Source of the DNA: Elusimicrobia bacterium GWA2_62_23
GTDB lineage: Bacteria; Elusimicrobiota; Elusimicrobia; Elusimicrobiales; UBA9959
DNA length: 64,000 nucleotides
Assembly: GCA_001799635.1 (NCBI GenBank)
Contig: MGTV01000007.1
Span: 1-64,000 of the forward strand
Direction of reading: 5' to 3'
Positions 44,063 to 53,862 of the stretch are shown piece after piece. Made by a program: the position numbers and the translations under genes. Below the pieces are notes generated by a model, which saw only the letters and a program-made list of their open reading frames with translations, was not told the origin of the DNA and made no database searches. Each line of letters begins with the position of its first letter. Within the stretch, counting starts at the first letter, position 1.

Positions 44063-45109
44063 TCAGTTGCGGTATGACTTCAGGAATTCGGGCCTCTGCT
44101 GGATCTTGTCCAGCTCCTCAAGATACTTACCGCAGCCCAAGGCGACACAGCTGAGAGGATCGGCGGCCCTGTGGACGGGCAGTTCAGTTTCCTGGCGGAT
44201 GAGTTCGGGGAAGCCGCGCAGCAGCGACCCGCCGCCGGCCAGCACCATCCCGCGGTCCACGAGGTCCGAGGAAAGCTCCGGCGGCGTCTCTTCCAGCACC
44301 TGCTTGATAACGTCCACAATAAGCTGGACAGGCTCCATCAGGGCCTGCCTTATCTCTTCCGAAGTCACGAGAATCGTCTTGGGCAGGCCTTTCGCCTGGT
44401 CCCGGCCTTTTACTTCAATGGTCTTTTCTTCTTTTAACGGGAAAACCGATCCGATCTGTATCTTTACCTCTTCCGCGGTAGTTTCGCCTATGACTAAATT
44501 GTGCTTGCGCCGGAAATACTGCACTATGCAGTCGTCCATCTCGTCGCCGGCCACGTCGAGCGACTTCGCCACCACCATGCCGCCCAGGGAGATGACCGCC
44601 ACTTCCGTGGTGCCGCCGCCTATGTCGCAGATCATGCTGGCGTGCGGTTCGGAAACCGGCAGGTCCGAGCCGATGGCGGCCGCCATGGGCTCCTCTATGA
44701 GCGCCACTTCGCGCGCGCCGGCCTGTTCGGCCGATTCCTGCACCGCGCGCTTCTCCACTTCGGTGATGCCTGACGGGATGCCTATGACTATCCGCGGGTG
44801 CAGCAGGCTGCGCCTGTTATGCACCTTGCGGATGAAATACTTGATCATTTCCTGCGTGACTTCGAAGTCCGCTATCACGCCGTTGCGCAGCGGGCGCACG
44901 GCCGTAATGTTCGACGGGGTGCGGCCCAGCATCAGCTTGGCCTCCGCGCCCACCGCCAGCACCTTCCGCCTGTTCTTGTCTATAGCGACCACGGACGGCT
45001 CGCGCAGTACTATCCCCTTGCCCTTGACGTAGACGAGGGTGTTAGCGGTGCCGAGGTCAATGCCGATGTCGTTGGAGAACAGGCTGAAAAAGTAGTCGAA
45101 CATTCCCAT
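44063..45109 (-). CDS. mreB: Rod-shape actin homologue MreB
   Basis: The 348-aa protein begins with an amphipathic helix ([11 protein letters not shown]) and [12 protein letters not shown], the actin-type phosphate-1 motif, and has the DIGGGTTE phosphate-2 and GGGSLLRG adenosine motifs. It polymerises on the membrane to guide elongation. It starts only 12 nt after rplQ, with no terminator or clear ribosome site in between, so it is probably read from the ribosomal operon. Confidence 0.97.
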   Translation of the reverse strand: MGMFDYFFSLFSNDIGIDLGTANTLVYVKGKGIVLREPSVVAIDKNRRKVLAVGAEAKLMLGRTPSNITAVRPLRNGVIADFEVTQEMIKYFIRKVHNRRSLLHPRIVIGIPSGITEVEKRAVQESAEQAGAREVALIEEPMAAAIGSDLPVSEPHASMICDIGGGTTEVAVISLGGMVVAKSLDVAGDEMDDCIVQYFRRKHNLVIGETTAEEVKIQIGSVFPLKEEKTIEVKGRDQAKGLPKTILVTSEEIRQALMEPVQLIVDVIKQVLEETPPELSSDLVDRGMVLAGGGSLLRGFPELIRQETELPVHRAADPLSCVALGCGKYLEELDKIQQRPEFLKSYRN

Positions 45110-45121
45110 GTTTTTTTGTCG

Positions 45122-45463
45122 TTAGACCAGTTTTACCAGGGCCGCTTCGGCGGCGTCGCCCCTGCGGGCGCCCAGCTTGAGGATGCGGGTGAAGCCGCCG
45201 GCGCGTTCTTTGTAGCGCGGGGCTATCACGTCGAAGACCTTGTGGTACACGGCCTTGTCCTTGATCACGCGGCGCACTTCTATGCGCCGGTTGTTCTTGG
45301 CGTCGGCTATCACGCGCTCGGCCACCTTCACCAGTTCCTTCGCCTTCGGGAGGGTGGTCTCCACCTTCTCGTGCAGCAGCAGGCTGGTCGCCATGTTGGA
45401 GAACATCGCGCGGCGGTGAGAGCCGGTCCTTGAAAGTTTTCTTGCGCCCAGGTTTCTTATCAT
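45122..45463 (-). CDS. rplQ: 50S ribosomal protein L17
   Basis: The 113-aa protein carries the L17 core: KLSRTGSHRRAMFSNMATSLL at the start, cut here by a Gly-Ala-Arg N-terminus, and the TLPKAKEL segment. It binds 23S rRNA near the exit tunnel. It is the last ribosomal gene of the array, 26 nt after rpoA and 12 nt before mreB. Confidence 0.95.
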   Translation of the reverse strand: MIRNLGARKLSRTGSHRRAMFSNMATSLLLHEKVETTLPKAKELVKVAERVIADAKNNRRIEVRRVIKDKAVYHKVFDVIAPRYKERAGGFTRILKLGARRGDAAEAALVKLV

Positions 45464-45489
45464 AGCGGTTCCTTAAATGCGGTCTGGAG

Positions 45490-46464
45490 TCAGTCGATCT
45501 TCATCCCGAGGTCAAGGCCCATTTCCTTGAGCTTTTCCTTGATCTCGTCCAGGGATTTCTGACCGAAATTCTTAACGGCCAGCAGGTCGTCTTCCGACTT
45601 GCGGACCAGCTCGCCGATGGTGCGGATGCCGGCCACTTTGAGGCAGTTGGAAGCGCGGGAGGAGAGTTCTATCATCTCCACGCCCTGCTCCAGCTTGGAG
45701 GTCATCCCGTCGGCGCCCTCTTTCTTGGCGGCCTCGGCCTTCACCGGTTCCTTGGCGGCCTCTTCGGCGGGCAGGAACGGCATGATCGAGCGGCGCAGCA
45801 GCGCGGCGGTGTTGCTCACGGCGTCGATCGGGCTCACGGTCCCGTCGGTCCAGACCTCGAGCACGAGCTTGTCGTAGTCGGTGCGCTGGCCCACGCGGGC
45901 GTTGTCCACGGTATAGTGCACTTTCTGCACCGGGGAGAAGATGGCGTCCATCGGGATGAATTCCATCGGCAGGTTCATGTTGCCGCGGATCTCTTCGGAG
46001 GTGCGGTAGCCGGAACCCTTGGCGATCTCGAGTTCGGCCTCGAACTCGGCGCCGGATTCCACGTGGGCTATCACGAGGTCCTTGTTGATGATCTCGACGT
46101 TGGCGTTCTCCTTGATGTCGGAAGCTTTCACTTCCTTCTTGCCCTTCACGCTGATGAGCAGCGTCTCGGGGCCGTCGCCCTTAAGGCGCACGCGGAGCTT
46201 TTTGAGGTTCAGCACGACGTTGACCACGTCTTCCTGCACGCCGTTGATGGCGGCGTACTCGTGCCGGGCGCCCTTGATGCGCACGGCCACCACGGCCGCG
46301 CCCTCGAGGGAGGACAGCAGGATGCGGCGCAGGGAGTTGCCGATGGTGTGGCCGTAGCCCTTTTCATAAGGTTCGGCGATGAACTTGGAGTAATTCTCGG
46401 TCTTGGACTTTTCGTCCACCTCGAACTTCTCCGGGATAACGAGCGTTTTTGAGAAAGTAGCCAT
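45490..46464 (-). CDS. rpoA: RNA polymerase alpha subunit
   Basis: The 324-aa protein has the N-terminal assembly domain (about 1-230, with ITGVQEDV-like AAINGVQEDVVNVVLNLK and the LRRILLSSLEG motif) and the C-terminal domain (about 255-320) with helix-hairpin-helix segments for UP elements and activators. The linker (about 230-250) is Lys/Ala/Glu-rich. It follows rpsD by 16 nt, the conserved alpha-operon order. Confidence 0.96.
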   Translation of the reverse strand: MATFSKTLVIPEKFEVDEKSKTENYSKFIAEPYEKGYGHTIGNSLRRILLSSLEGAAVVAVRIKGARHEYAAINGVQEDVVNVVLNLKKLRVRLKGDGPETLLISVKGKKEVKASDIKENANVEIINKDLVIAHVESGAEFEAELEIAKGSGYRTSEEIRGNMNLPMEFIPMDAIFSPVQKVHYTVDNARVGQRTDYDKLVLEVWTDGTVSPIDAVSNTAALLRRSIMPFLPAEEAAKEPVKAEAAKKEGADGMTSKLEQGVEMIELSSRASNCLKVAGIRTIGELVRKSEDDLLAVKNFGQKSLDEIKEKLKEMGLDLGMKID

Positions 46465-46480
46465 TAATGAAGAACCTCGC

Positions 46481-47119
46481 TTACTTGGAATAGTACTCGA
46501 CGATCATCTGTTCGTCGGCGTTGATGCTGGACTCGGCGCGGTCGGGCCAGCGTACGAGCTTGCCCTTCTTGGTGCCGGCGTCCCACGACAGGAAGCTGGG
46601 GCGCTGGGTGGTCTTTTCCGCGTGCTCGAGGCCCTGCTTCACCAGCACGGTCTCGGCGGTCTTGGAATTTATCGAGATCTCGTCGCCGGGCTTGAGGATG
46701 ACGGACGGGATGTCGACGCAGCGGCCGTTCACGCTGATGTGGCCGTGGCAGACCAGCTGCCGGGCCGCTTTCAGCGACACCGCGAAACCGAGCCTGCGCA
46801 CGACGTTGTCGAGGCGGACTTCCAGGAAGCGCAGCAGCGCCGCGCCGGTCTGGCCCTTGTCCTTGGCGGCCTTGTCGAAGAAGCGCTTGAACTGCGCCTC
46901 GGTCACCTGGGCGGTCAGGCGGGCTATCTGCTTCTGGCGCAGATGCTTGGCGTAGTCGGACATCTTGTTGGGGCGTCCGCCGCCGCCGAAGCGCTTTTCC
47001 TTCTCGGCCCTCTGGGCCTTGTCCACCTGGCAGTTGGTGTGGCACTTGGTTCCCTTAAGGAACAGTTTCTGGCTGACTTTCGTGCATTTCTTGCAGCTGG
47101 GTCCGGTATATCTCGACAT
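46481..47119 (-). CDS. rpsD: 30S ribosomal protein S4
   Basis: The 212-aa protein has an S4 RNA-binding domain (about 100-165) and an N-terminal zinc-binding cysteine set (C9, C12, C26 and C30), the C-plus form of S4. It nucleates 30S assembly and in many bacteria represses the alpha operon. It follows rpsK by 30 nt. Confidence 0.95.
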   Translation of the reverse strand: MSRYTGPSCKKCTKVSQKLFLKGTKCHTNCQVDKAQRAEKEKRFGGGGRPNKMSDYAKHLRQKQIARLTAQVTEAQFKRFFDKAAKDKGQTGAALLRFLEVRLDNVVRRLGFAVSLKAARQLVCHGHISVNGRCVDIPSVILKPGDEISINSKTAETVLVKQGLEHAEKTTQRPSFLSWDAGTKKGKLVRWPDRAESSINADEQMIVEYYSK

Positions 47120-47149
47120 TGTAAAGGTCTCCTTCGAATTTCTCTGCTG

Positions 47150-47581
47150 TTACACGCGGCGGGCTTTCGGGGGCCTGCAGCCGTTGTGCGGGATCGGGGT
47201 CACGTCCTTAATGGAGACCACGTGGATGCCGCTCTGCGCCACCGCGCGGATCGCGGTTTCGCGGCCGGGGCCGGGGCCGCTCACGAACACCATGGCCTGC
47301 CTCACGCCGTAGTCGGCGGCCTTGGCCGCCGCCTTGCTGGCGGTGATCTGGGCCGCGAAGGGGGTGCCCTTCTTGGTGCCGCGGAAGCCGTTGCCGCCCG
47401 AGGTGGACCAGGCTATCACGCCGCCCTTCTCGTCGGTAAAGGTTATGATGGTGTTGTTGAAGGAGCAGTTCACGTACACGCGGGCGAACGCCACGGTGCG
47501 GTAACGGCGCTTGGGCGCGCCCTTCTGCTCGGGTTTCTTGGCCCCGTCCTGGGGCTGCGGGTTCTTGTTTTCTTCTGCCAT
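47150..47581 (-). CDS. rpsK: 30S ribosomal protein S11
   Basis: The 143 aa comprise an N-terminal Lys/Gln/Pro-rich extension of about 20 residues and the S11 core with [16 protein letters not shown] and the C-terminal [10 protein letters not shown]. It forms part of the 30S platform. The low-complexity extension is longer than usual. It follows rpsM by 49 nt. Confidence 0.95.
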   Translation of the reverse strand: MAEENKNPQPQDGAKKPEQKGAPKRRYRTVAFARVYVNCSFNNTIITFTDEKGGVIAWSTSGGNGFRGTKKGTPFAAQITASKAAAKAADYGVRQAMVFVSGPGPGRETAIRAVAQSGIHVVSIKDVTPIPHNGCRPPKARRV

Positions 47582-47630
47582 ATTAAATCATCCTCCGTAA
47601 TTTCCCCCCTCCTCTCGGAGGGGGCTGCCG

Positions 47631-48029
47631 TTAGGCGGCCTTAGCCGGCGCTGCCGCCGCCTTAGAGGCGCCCACGGTCCGGCGTCTGCCGCGGCGGGTG
47701 CGTCCGTTGGTGCGCGTGCGCTGCCCGCGGACGGGCAGGTTCCGGCGGTGCCGGTAGCCGCGGTAGCTGTTGATTTCCACGTAGCGCTTCAGGTTGGCGG
47801 TTATCTCCCTGCGGAGCTCGCCTTCCACCTTGTACTCTTTGGAAATGACGGTATTCAGAAGACCGATCTGGTCTTCGGTGAGGTCTTTGACCCGGATCTC
47901 GGGGTCGACCTGGTTCTTCACGCCGGCGAGTATTTTCTCGGCCATCGGGCGCCCGATGCCGAAAACATAGGCCAGGGCGATCCTGATCTTTTTATCTCTG
48001 GGTAAGTCCACACCTGCTATACGTGCCAT
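47631..48029 (-). CDS. rpsM: 30S ribosomal protein S13
   Basis: The 132-aa protein has the S13 start [13 protein letters not shown], the helix-hairpin-helix segment and the basic [16 protein letters not shown] tail that contacts tRNA, extended by an Ala-rich end of about 12 residues. GAGGAG precedes the ATG. It follows rpmJ by 36 nt in the conserved order. Confidence 0.96.
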   Translation of the reverse strand: MARIAGVDLPRDKKIRIALAYVFGIGRPMAEKILAGVKNQVDPEIRVKDLTEDQIGLLNTVISKEYKVEGELRREITANLKRYVEINSYRGYRHRRNLPVRGQRTRTNGRTRRGRRRTVGASKAAAAPAKAA

Positions 48030-48065
48030 ACATTCTCCTCTTTGAACGCGGTAATCGGTATTCGA

Positions 48066-48179
48066 TCAGCCCTGCCGCTGCTTGTGGCGGGGGTCGTCGC
48101 AAATGACGCGGACTACGCCCTTGCGCTTGACTATTTTGCATTTTACGCAAATCTTCTTTACGCTCGCTCTGACTTTCAT
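48066..48179 (-). CDS. rpmJ: 50S ribosomal protein L36
   Basis: This 37-aa gene starts at the ATG at 48179 behind AGAGGTG. The peptide [20 protein letters not shown] continues with a third Cys and a His, giving the C-x2-C-x12-C-x4-H zinc-binding form of L36. It lies between infA and rpsM as in most bacteria. Confidence 0.96.
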   Translation of the reverse strand: MKVRASVKKICVKCKIVKRKGVVRVICDDPRHKQRQG

Positions 48180-48220
48180 TGAAGCACCTCTAACCTTTGG
48201 TTGTGCCGTCGTGAAACGGC

Positions 48221-48442
48221 CTATTTTTCCCTGTATACTATCCGGCCCTTGCTCAGGTCGTACGGCGAAAGTTCCAGCTTCACCTTGTCGCCCGGGAGTA
48301 TCTTTATGTGGTGAATGCGCATCTTGCCCGAAATGATGCCCAGGATGGTCTTCCCGGGGGCGATCTCAACTTTAAAAGTCGCGTTGGGGAGGGACTCTTT
48401 TACTATGCCCTCGACCTCTATTTTTTCGCTGTTTTCTGACAT
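48221..48442 (-). CDS. infA: Translation initiation factor IF-1
   Basis: The 73-aa OB-fold protein has the IF-1 pattern: [34 protein letters not shown] and [15 protein letters not shown]. It occupies the 30S A site during initiation. The start codon has no Shine-Dalgarno sequence and lies 8 nt from a TATAAT (48451-48456), suggesting its own promoter and a leaderless or nearly leaderless mRNA. Confidence 0.96.
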   Translation of the reverse strand: MSENSEKIEVEGIVKESLPNATFKVEIAPGKTILGIISGKMRIHHIKILPGDKVKLELSPYDLSKGRIVYREK

Positions 48443-48450
48443 ATTTATAT

Positions 48451-48456
48451 ATTATA
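48451..48456 (-). promoter_or_regulatory. Putative internal -10 element upstream of infA
   Basis: A perfect TATAAT on the minus strand lies in an AT-rich 28-nt gap between map and infA. The expected start of transcription is within about 2-3 nt of the infA ATG. No convincing -35 hexamer is present. Confidence 0.45.
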
Positions 48457-48470
48457 CAAAATATCGGGCC

Positions 48471-49229
48471 CTAAACCTTGCCCGCCGCCGTGAGTATTTC
48501 GCAGCCGTCCTCCGTGACGGCGACCGTATGTTCGAAGTGGGCCGCCAGGCTCCCGTCCGCGGAAACCGCCGTCCACCCGTCGTTCTTCACCACCACGTCC
48601 GCCCTGCCCAGGCAGAGCATCGGTTCTATCGCCAGCGTCATGCCGGCCTTCAGCACGGGGCCGGAACCGGGCCGGCCGAAATTCGGTATCGAGGGCTCTT
48701 CGTGGAGCCGCCTGCCTATGCCGTGTCCGGTGAACTCCCGCACCACCGACATGCCGCGCTCTTCGGCGTACTTCTGCACCGCGTTCGAAACGTCCCCCAG
48801 CCTCGCCCCGGCCTTTACCGCCGAGAGGGCCCGGCCCAGGGATTCGCGGGTCACGTCCATCAGGCGCCGCGCCTCGGGGGAGATCCCCCCCGCCGCCACG
48901 GTCAGGGCCGCGTCGCCGTAAAAACCGTCCGCCACCGCGCCCATGTCCAGGCTCACTATGTCCCCGGCCTTCACGAACCGTTTCGGGCTGGGAATGCCGT
49001 GCACGATCTCCTCGTTGATGGAGACGCAGAGCGTGGCGGGGTAGCCGCGGTAGCCCAGGAACGCCGGGACCGCGCCCAGTTCGCGCACGCGCTTCTCCGC
49101 GAACTTGTCCAGCTCCGCCGTGCTCACGCCCGGCTTCACCAGCGGCTGCAATTGTGAAAGAACCTCGGCCACCACTCGGGAGGCCCTGCGCATGCTCTCC
49201 AGTTCTGCGGGCGTCTTTATCTCTATCAC
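48471..49229 (-). CDS. map: Methionine aminopeptidase type I
   Basis: The 252-aa enzyme has the two-metal site ligands of type I MetAP: SLDMGAVADGFYGDAA (Asp pair), the His in GHGIGRRLHEEP, and Glu residues in IEPML and EHTVAVTEDG. It removes the initiator Met from new proteins. It overlaps adk by 4 nt. Confidence 0.95.
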   Translation of the reverse strand: MIEIKTPAELESMRRASRVVAEVLSQLQPLVKPGVSTAELDKFAEKRVRELGAVPAFLGYRGYPATLCVSINEEIVHGIPSPKRFVKAGDIVSLDMGAVADGFYGDAALTVAAGGISPEARRLMDVTRESLGRALSAVKAGARLGDVSNAVQKYAEERGMSVVREFTGHGIGRRLHEEPSIPNFGRPGSGPVLKAGMTLAIEPMLCLGRADVVVKNDGWTAVSADGSLAAHFEHTVAVTEDGCEILTAAGKV

Positions 49230-49870
49230 GGTTTAACGCGCAACAGACCCAACACGTCCTTGGTGACTTCGTCCGGCGTCTTGCCGCCGTCGGCCTCCAG
49301 GAAATTCCCCGAGGCCCGGTAATAGGCCAGCAGGGGTTCGGTCTGGTCCTTGTAAACCTGTATGCGCTTGGCGATGACCTCGGTCTTGTCGTCCTCGCGC
49401 GTCATCAGCGGCTTGCCGCAGGCGTCGCACACGCCTTCCTTGGCCGGGGGGCTGGAGATCACGTTGTAGATCTTGCCGCAGCCGGTGCAGGTGCGCCTGG
49501 AACCCAGGCGGGCCATCACCACGCTTTCCTCGACGTTGAGGAACACGATGGCGTCCAGGTCCTGCCCGCGGGAGGTGAACCACCCGTCCAGCATTTCCGC
49601 CTGCGCCACGGTGCGCGGGAAACCGTCGAACAGCAGGCCCCGGGTCTCCGCGCCCAGGCGGGACTTCAGCATGTCCATCACCAGGCGGTCCGGCACCAGG
49701 CGGCCGCCGGCCATGTAGGCCGAGGCTTCGAGCCCGAGCGGGGTCTTCTTCGCCATCTCGTCGCGGAGGATGTCCCCGGTGGAGACGTGGACCAGGTCCA
49801 GCGTTTTAGAAAGATCTTTGGCCAGGGTTCCTTTTCCGGACCCGGGATACCCCAACAGGATAATATTCAT
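49226..49870 (-). CDS. adk: Adenylate kinase, zinc-type lid
   Basis: The ATG at 49870 gives 214 aa beginning MNIILLGYPGSGKGT with the P-loop. The long-type lid domain contains C-x2-C (CTGCGKIY) and a second C-x2-C (CDACGK), a structural zinc site. It equilibrates AMP, ADP and ATP. The longer open frame upstream (to 49933) has no homology and is not used here. It sits between secY and map as usual. Confidence 0.95.
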   Translation of the reverse strand: MNIILLGYPGSGKGTLAKDLSKTLDLVHVSTGDILRDEMAKKTPLGLEASAYMAGGRLVPDRLVMDMLKSRLGAETRGLLFDGFPRTVAQAEMLDGWFTSRGQDLDAIVFLNVEESVVMARLGSRRTCTGCGKIYNVISSPPAKEGVCDACGKPLMTREDDKTEVIAKRIQVYKDQTEPLLAYYRASGNFLEADGGKTPDEVTKDVLGLLRVKP

Positions 49871-49951
49871 TGTCACCCGCGGGCGGCGTGCCGGAAAGGG
49901 TACAGCTTCCGGCGGACGGCGCCCGCGCCTCACGGTCCGCGCCCGGCGCGG

Positions 49952-51280
49952 TTAATTCCCGACGTTGAACCAGCGGCCCTTGATCCTGGAGTTCTTGTAG
50001 AAGCCCTCGTAGTTGCGCATCACCAGGTGGGCCTCGGTCTGCGCTATGGTATCGAGCGCCACGCCTACCACGATCAGCAGCGACGTGCCGCCGAAATAGA
50101 ACGGAACGTTGAACTTGGCCCGCAGGTAGTCGGGCAGCACGGCGATCGCCGAAACGAACAGCGCGCCGCCGAGGGTGATCCTGTTGAGCACCGATTCAAT
50201 GTGGGCGGCGGTAGGCTCGCCCGGGCGTATGCCGGGGATGAAACCGCCCCACTTCTTCATGTTCTCGGCCAGGTCCTTCGGGTTGATGCTGACCGAGTTA
50301 TAGAAGTAGCAGAAGAAGATGATCAGCGCCACGTAGACCAGCTGGTACAGGATGCTGGAATGGTTCATCAGGCCCATCAGCTTCTGCGCCCAGGGGGCGC
50401 CGGGGTTGAAGGAACCTATGGTGTACGGCACGGAAAGCAGGGACACCGCGAAGATGACGGCGATGACGCCGCTCTGGTCCACCTTCAGCGGCAGGAACGT
50501 GGAGGCGCCGCCGTACATCTTGCGGCCCACCATGCGCTGCGCGTACTGCACCGGGATCTTGCGCTGGGCGGTCTCCACCCAGATCACGAAGCCGATGATG
50601 GCCGCCACCAGGGCGAGGATCAGCAGGCCCGAAAGCAGGCTGATCTCGTCTATCTGGATGAGCTTCACCAGGCCCATGGCCGCTGAGGGGATCTCTCCCA
50701 CGATGCCGGCGAAAATGATGAGCGAAATGCCGTTGCCGATACCGCGCTCGGTTATCTGCTCGCCCAGCCACATCACGAACATGGTGCCGGTGACCAGCGT
50801 CAGCACGGTCACGAAGTAGAACCCGAACGTGGGGTTGGTGACTATGGACGGGCCGCCGCCGGCCTGCATCTTGGTCAGGGCTATGGTGAGGCCCAGCGAC
50901 TGGAAGGCCGCCAGGAACAGCGTGAAGACGCGCGTGAACTGCGTTATCTTCTTGCGGCCGGATTCCCCTTCCTTCTGAAGGCGGTCCAGCACCGGGAAGA
51001 CGTGCGCGCCCTGCACCAGGCTCATGATGATGGACGCGTTGATGTAAGGCATCACGCCCATCGAGAAGATGGAGAACCTGCCGAGAGCGCCGCCGGAGAA
51101 GATGTCCAGGAAGCCCAGCAGCGAACCCTTCTGCGCCTCGAATATGGCCTGAAGCGCCGCGGTGTTGATGCCGGGGATCGGGATGGAGGCGCCGAGCCGG
51201 TACACGGCCAACGCCCCGAGCACGAAGAATATCCGTTTCTTAAGATCCTGAATCTTAAAGATGTCGGTTATCTGCTGCAT
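49952..51280 (-). CDS. secY: Protein translocase subunit SecY
   Basis: The 442-aa membrane protein has ten predicted helices and the SecY signatures PIPGINTAAL near the start (plug region) and GSFLALIA-like and FFCYFYNSVSINP segments later. It forms the translocation channel in the inner membrane. Its start overlaps the rplO stop by 1 nt. Confidence 0.96.
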   Translation of the reverse strand: MQQITDIFKIQDLKKRIFFVLGALAVYRLGASIPIPGINTAALQAIFEAQKGSLLGFLDIFSGGALGRFSIFSMGVMPYINASIIMSLVQGAHVFPVLDRLQKEGESGRKKITQFTRVFTLFLAAFQSLGLTIALTKMQAGGGPSIVTNPTFGFYFVTVLTLVTGTMFVMWLGEQITERGIGNGISLIIFAGIVGEIPSAAMGLVKLIQIDEISLLSGLLILALVAAIIGFVIWVETAQRKIPVQYAQRMVGRKMYGGASTFLPLKVDQSGVIAVIFAVSLLSVPYTIGSFNPGAPWAQKLMGLMNHSSILYQLVYVALIIFFCYFYNSVSINPKDLAENMKKWGGFIPGIRPGEPTAAHIESVLNRITLGGALFVSAIAVLPDYLRAKFNVPFYFGGTSLLIVVGVALDTIAQTEAHLVMRNYEGFYKNSRIKGRWFNVGN

Positions 51281-51804
51281 TATTTTTTATCCGTTCTGGA
51301 CTTTTTCTTGGCGGCGGCCTGGGCGATCACTTCCGCGATCTTGGCGGCCTTCGCGCCGGCGAGGAGGTCGGTCTTGCCGCCGGCCTTCTCGATCTTTTCC
51401 TTGGCCGACGCGGAGAAGGCGTGGGCCTTCACGGTCAGGGCTTTCTTCAGTTCCCCGTCGCCGAGGATCTTGATCTGGCCGGTGTGCTTGACCAGGCGGG
51501 CCTTCACGAGCGCCTCGGGGGTCACTTCTTCGCCGGCCTTGAAGCACTTTTCGAGCGAGGAGATGTTCACCCACTCGTACTTGGTCTGGAACCGCACGTT
51601 GCTGAAGCCGCTCTTGGGGATGCGCCGCAGCAGCGGCATCTGCCCGCCCTCGAACCCGTCCGGCTTGGCGCCGCCCGAGGTGGAGTTCTGGCCTTTCTGG
51701 CCGCGGGTAGAGGTCTGCCCGTGTCCGGAACCCTGGCCGGTGCCGAGGCGCTTCTTGCGGTGCACGGAACCGTACTTGGGCTTGAGATTGTTCAGTCCGA
51801 CCAT
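51280..51804 (-). CDS. rplO: 50S ribosomal protein L15
   Basis: The 174-aa protein has the Gly-rich L15 start (LGTGQGSGHGQTSTRGQKGQ) and the conserved GGQMPLLRRIPKSGF segment. An Ala/Lys-rich C-terminal tail of about 30 residues extends past the normal end. It follows rpsE by 46 nt; rpmD (L30), normally between them, is absent. Confidence 0.95.
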   Translation of the reverse strand: MVGLNNLKPKYGSVHRKKRLGTGQGSGHGQTSTRGQKGQNSTSGGAKPDGFEGGQMPLLRRIPKSGFSNVRFQTKYEWVNISSLEKCFKAGEEVTPEALVKARLVKHTGQIKILGDGELKKALTVKAHAFSASAKEKIEKAGGKTDLLAGAKAAKIAEVIAQAAAKKKSRTDKK

Positions 51805-51850
51805 AGTGATTCTCCTGTATTCTGCCTGGATGTTAAAACCTGAGCGCGGC

Positions 51851-52402
51851 TTATTCGAGGCCGCGGATCTTCATCACTTCTTCCCGGCTCTTGAGCCGCT
51901 TGAGGGCGTCGAGCGTGGCGTACACGGTATTGAACGCGTTGCGCGTGCCGAGGTTCTTGGTGAGGATGTTCTTGACGCCGCCGGCTTCGAGCACGGCGCG
52001 CACGCCGCCGCCGGCGATCAGGCCGGTGCCGTCCACGGCGGGCTTCATCCAGACCTTGCCGGCGCCGAACCTGCCTTCCACCTCGTGGGGGATGGTCGAG
52101 TTCAGCAGCGGGAACTGGAACATATCTTTGCGGGCGCCGGCGGTGCCTTTCTGTATGGCGCCCTGGACCTCGTTGGATTTGCCGAGGCCCACGCCGACCT
52201 TGCCGTTATTGTCGCCCACGACCACGAGGGCGTTGAAGGAGAAGCGCTTGCCGCCCTTGACCACCTTCGTTACGCGGTTGATCACCACGGTGACGACTTT
52301 CTCTTCCTTCGCGTCGGTCAGGTCGAGTTCCATCGCCTCGCCGGGCTTTCCCTGGGCGCTGAGTTCTTTGCTGGTCTTGAGCTGTTTCTGGTTTCTGAGC
52401 AT
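51851..52402 (-). CDS. rpsE: 30S ribosomal protein S5
   Basis: The 183-aa protein has the S5 double-stranded RNA-binding domain with [20 protein letters not shown] and the C-terminal domain with [15 protein letters not shown]. It contributes to decoding accuracy. It follows rplR by 14 nt. Confidence 0.96.
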   Translation of the reverse strand: MLRNQKQLKTSKELSAQGKPGEAMELDLTDAKEEKVVTVVINRVTKVVKGGKRFSFNALVVVGDNNGKVGVGLGKSNEVQGAIQKGTAGARKDMFQFPLLNSTIPHEVEGRFGAGKVWMKPAVDGTGLIAGGGVRAVLEAGGVKNILTKNLGTRNAFNTVYATLDALKRLKSREEVMKIRGLE

Positions 52403-52416
52403 TTTGGCAGTCTCCC

Positions 52417-52779
52417 TTAGAATTTGAGGCCGGCTTCGCGGGCAGCGTCGGCCAGGGCCTTGATGCGGCCATGGTATATCCGGCCGCCGCGGTCGAAGCA
52501 GACGGCTTTCACGCCCTTGGCTACGGCGCGCTTGGCCAGCAGGGTCCCGACGGCCTTGGAGGAGTCGAGGTTCTTGCCGGACTTCAGCTTGCCCTTCAGT
52601 TCCTTGTCGAGGCTGGAAGCCGCGGCCAGGGTGACGCCCTTCAGGTCGTCGACGACCTGGGCGTAGATGTGCTTGGCGCCGCGGTAGACGCTCAGGCGCG
52701 GCATCTTAATGCCGTGCTCGAACAGCCTGTTGCGGGAGCGGATCTTGCGGAATTCGTAGCGTTCCTGTTTGCTTATCAT
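52417..52779 (-). CDS. rplR: 50S ribosomal protein L18
   Basis: The 120-aa protein has the L18 pattern: [18 protein letters not shown] and the end segment [20 protein letters not shown]. It binds 5S rRNA. It follows rplF by 41 nt. Confidence 0.96.
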   Translation of the reverse strand: MISKQERYEFRKIRSRNRLFEHGIKMPRLSVYRGAKHIYAQVVDDLKGVTLAAASSLDKELKGKLKSGKNLDSSKAVGTLLAKRAVAKGVKAVCFDRGGRIYHGRIKALADAAREAGLKF

Positions 52780-52820
52780 AATTTAATCCTGTTTCTCCTG
52801 AATTGTGCTTGCGCACCCCG

Positions 52821-53399
52821 TTATTTCTTGGCCGCTCCGCCGCCAGCGCCCGCGCCGGCCCCGGCCGCGGTCTTGCCGGCCTTGCGGATGATGTGTTCGC
52901 CCTGGTACTTTATGCCCGTGCCCTTGTAAGGCTCGGGGCGCTTGATCCTCTTGATCTGGGCGGCCAGGTTGCCCACGGCTTCCCGGTCTATACCTTTTAT
53001 GGTCAGCACGGTCTGCTTGGGGTCGAAAGACATTTTAATGCCGGCGGGAATGTCCACCAGCACGGGGTGGGAGAAGCCGAGCTGCATCGAAATGCGGTTG
53101 CCCTCCACGGCGCCCTTGAAACCGACGCCGGTGATCTCCAGCACCTTCTCGAATTCCTTGGTCACGCCGGCCACCATGTTGTTGATGCGGGCGCGGCAGG
53201 TCCCGAACAGCGCGCCCTTGTCCATGGCGCCCTGCGCGATGCTGATATTGATGACGTTGGCGGCCACCGCGGCGTTGATGCCGTCGGGCAGGTTATAGGC
53301 CAGCTTGCCCAGGGGGCCTTCCACGTGCACGGTGCGGCCGTCCACGCGGGCCTTCACCTTCTCGGGCATATTGATCGGCATTTTTCCAATTCTGCTCAT
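52821..53399 (-). CDS. rplF: 50S ribosomal protein L6
   Basis: The 192-aa protein has MSRIGKMPINMPEKVK and the conserved PEPYKGTGIKYQGE end of L6, followed by a Gly/Ala/Lys tail of about 20 residues not typical of the family. It binds near the sarcin-ricin loop. It follows rpsH by 26 nt. Confidence 0.95.
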   Translation of the reverse strand: MSRIGKMPINMPEKVKARVDGRTVHVEGPLGKLAYNLPDGINAAVAANVINISIAQGAMDKGALFGTCRARINNMVAGVTKEFEKVLEITGVGFKGAVEGNRISMQLGFSHPVLVDIPAGIKMSFDPKQTVLTIKGIDREAVGNLAAQIKRIKRPEPYKGTGIKYQGEHIIRKAGKTAAGAGAGAGGGAAKK

Positions 53400-53425
53400 G
53401 TTTTTTACCTCTTAATAGCTTTTCG

Positions 53426-53833
53426 TTACCACACCTGGCAGAGCACTTCGCCGCCGAGCTTCTGCTTCTTGGCCTCGGCGTCGGTCAGCAGGCCCTTGGA
53501 GGTGGACACTATGGTCACGCCGAACGCGGCGCGGACCTTGGGCATCTCGTCGTGCCCGCGGTAGATGCGCAGGCCGGGCTTGGACACGCGGCGCAGGCCG
53601 TTGATGACCGGCTGCTTGTCCGTGGTGTACTTCAGCGTGATGCGGATCACGCCGCGCCGGTCTATGGTCTTGTCCAGTTTGGGATCGAGCACCTTGAAGT
53701 TGGAGACGAAGCCCTCGTCCTTGAGGAGCTTCACCAGACCGGCCTTTATGCCGGAAAAGGGCACGTCCACGCGCTCTTTCTTCTTGGATGTGGCGTTCTT
53801 TATCGCCGACAGCATGTTAGATATGGGATCCAT
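53426..53833 (-). CDS. rpsH: 30S ribosomal protein S8
   Basis: The 135-aa protein has the S8 opening DPISNMLSAIKNA and the C-terminal GVTIVSTSKGLLTDAEAKK. It binds 16S rRNA helix 21 and in E. coli is the repressor of the spc operon. It follows rpsN by 29 nt. Confidence 0.96.
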   Translation of the reverse strand: MDPISNMLSAIKNATSKKKERVDVPFSGIKAGLVKLLKDEGFVSNFKVLDPKLDKTIDRRGVIRITLKYTTDKQPVINGLRRVSKPGLRIYRGHDEMPKVRAAFGVTIVSTSKGLLTDAEAKKQKLGGEVLCQVW

Positions 53834-53862
53834 TAGTTTCTCTCCTTAAGATCTTTTCAGCG

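Noticed and set aside
49871-49933. Extended N-terminus of adenylate kinase
   Set aside because: The 21 extra residues are Arg/Pro-rich and lack homology. The ATG at 49870 gives the universal MNIILLG start.
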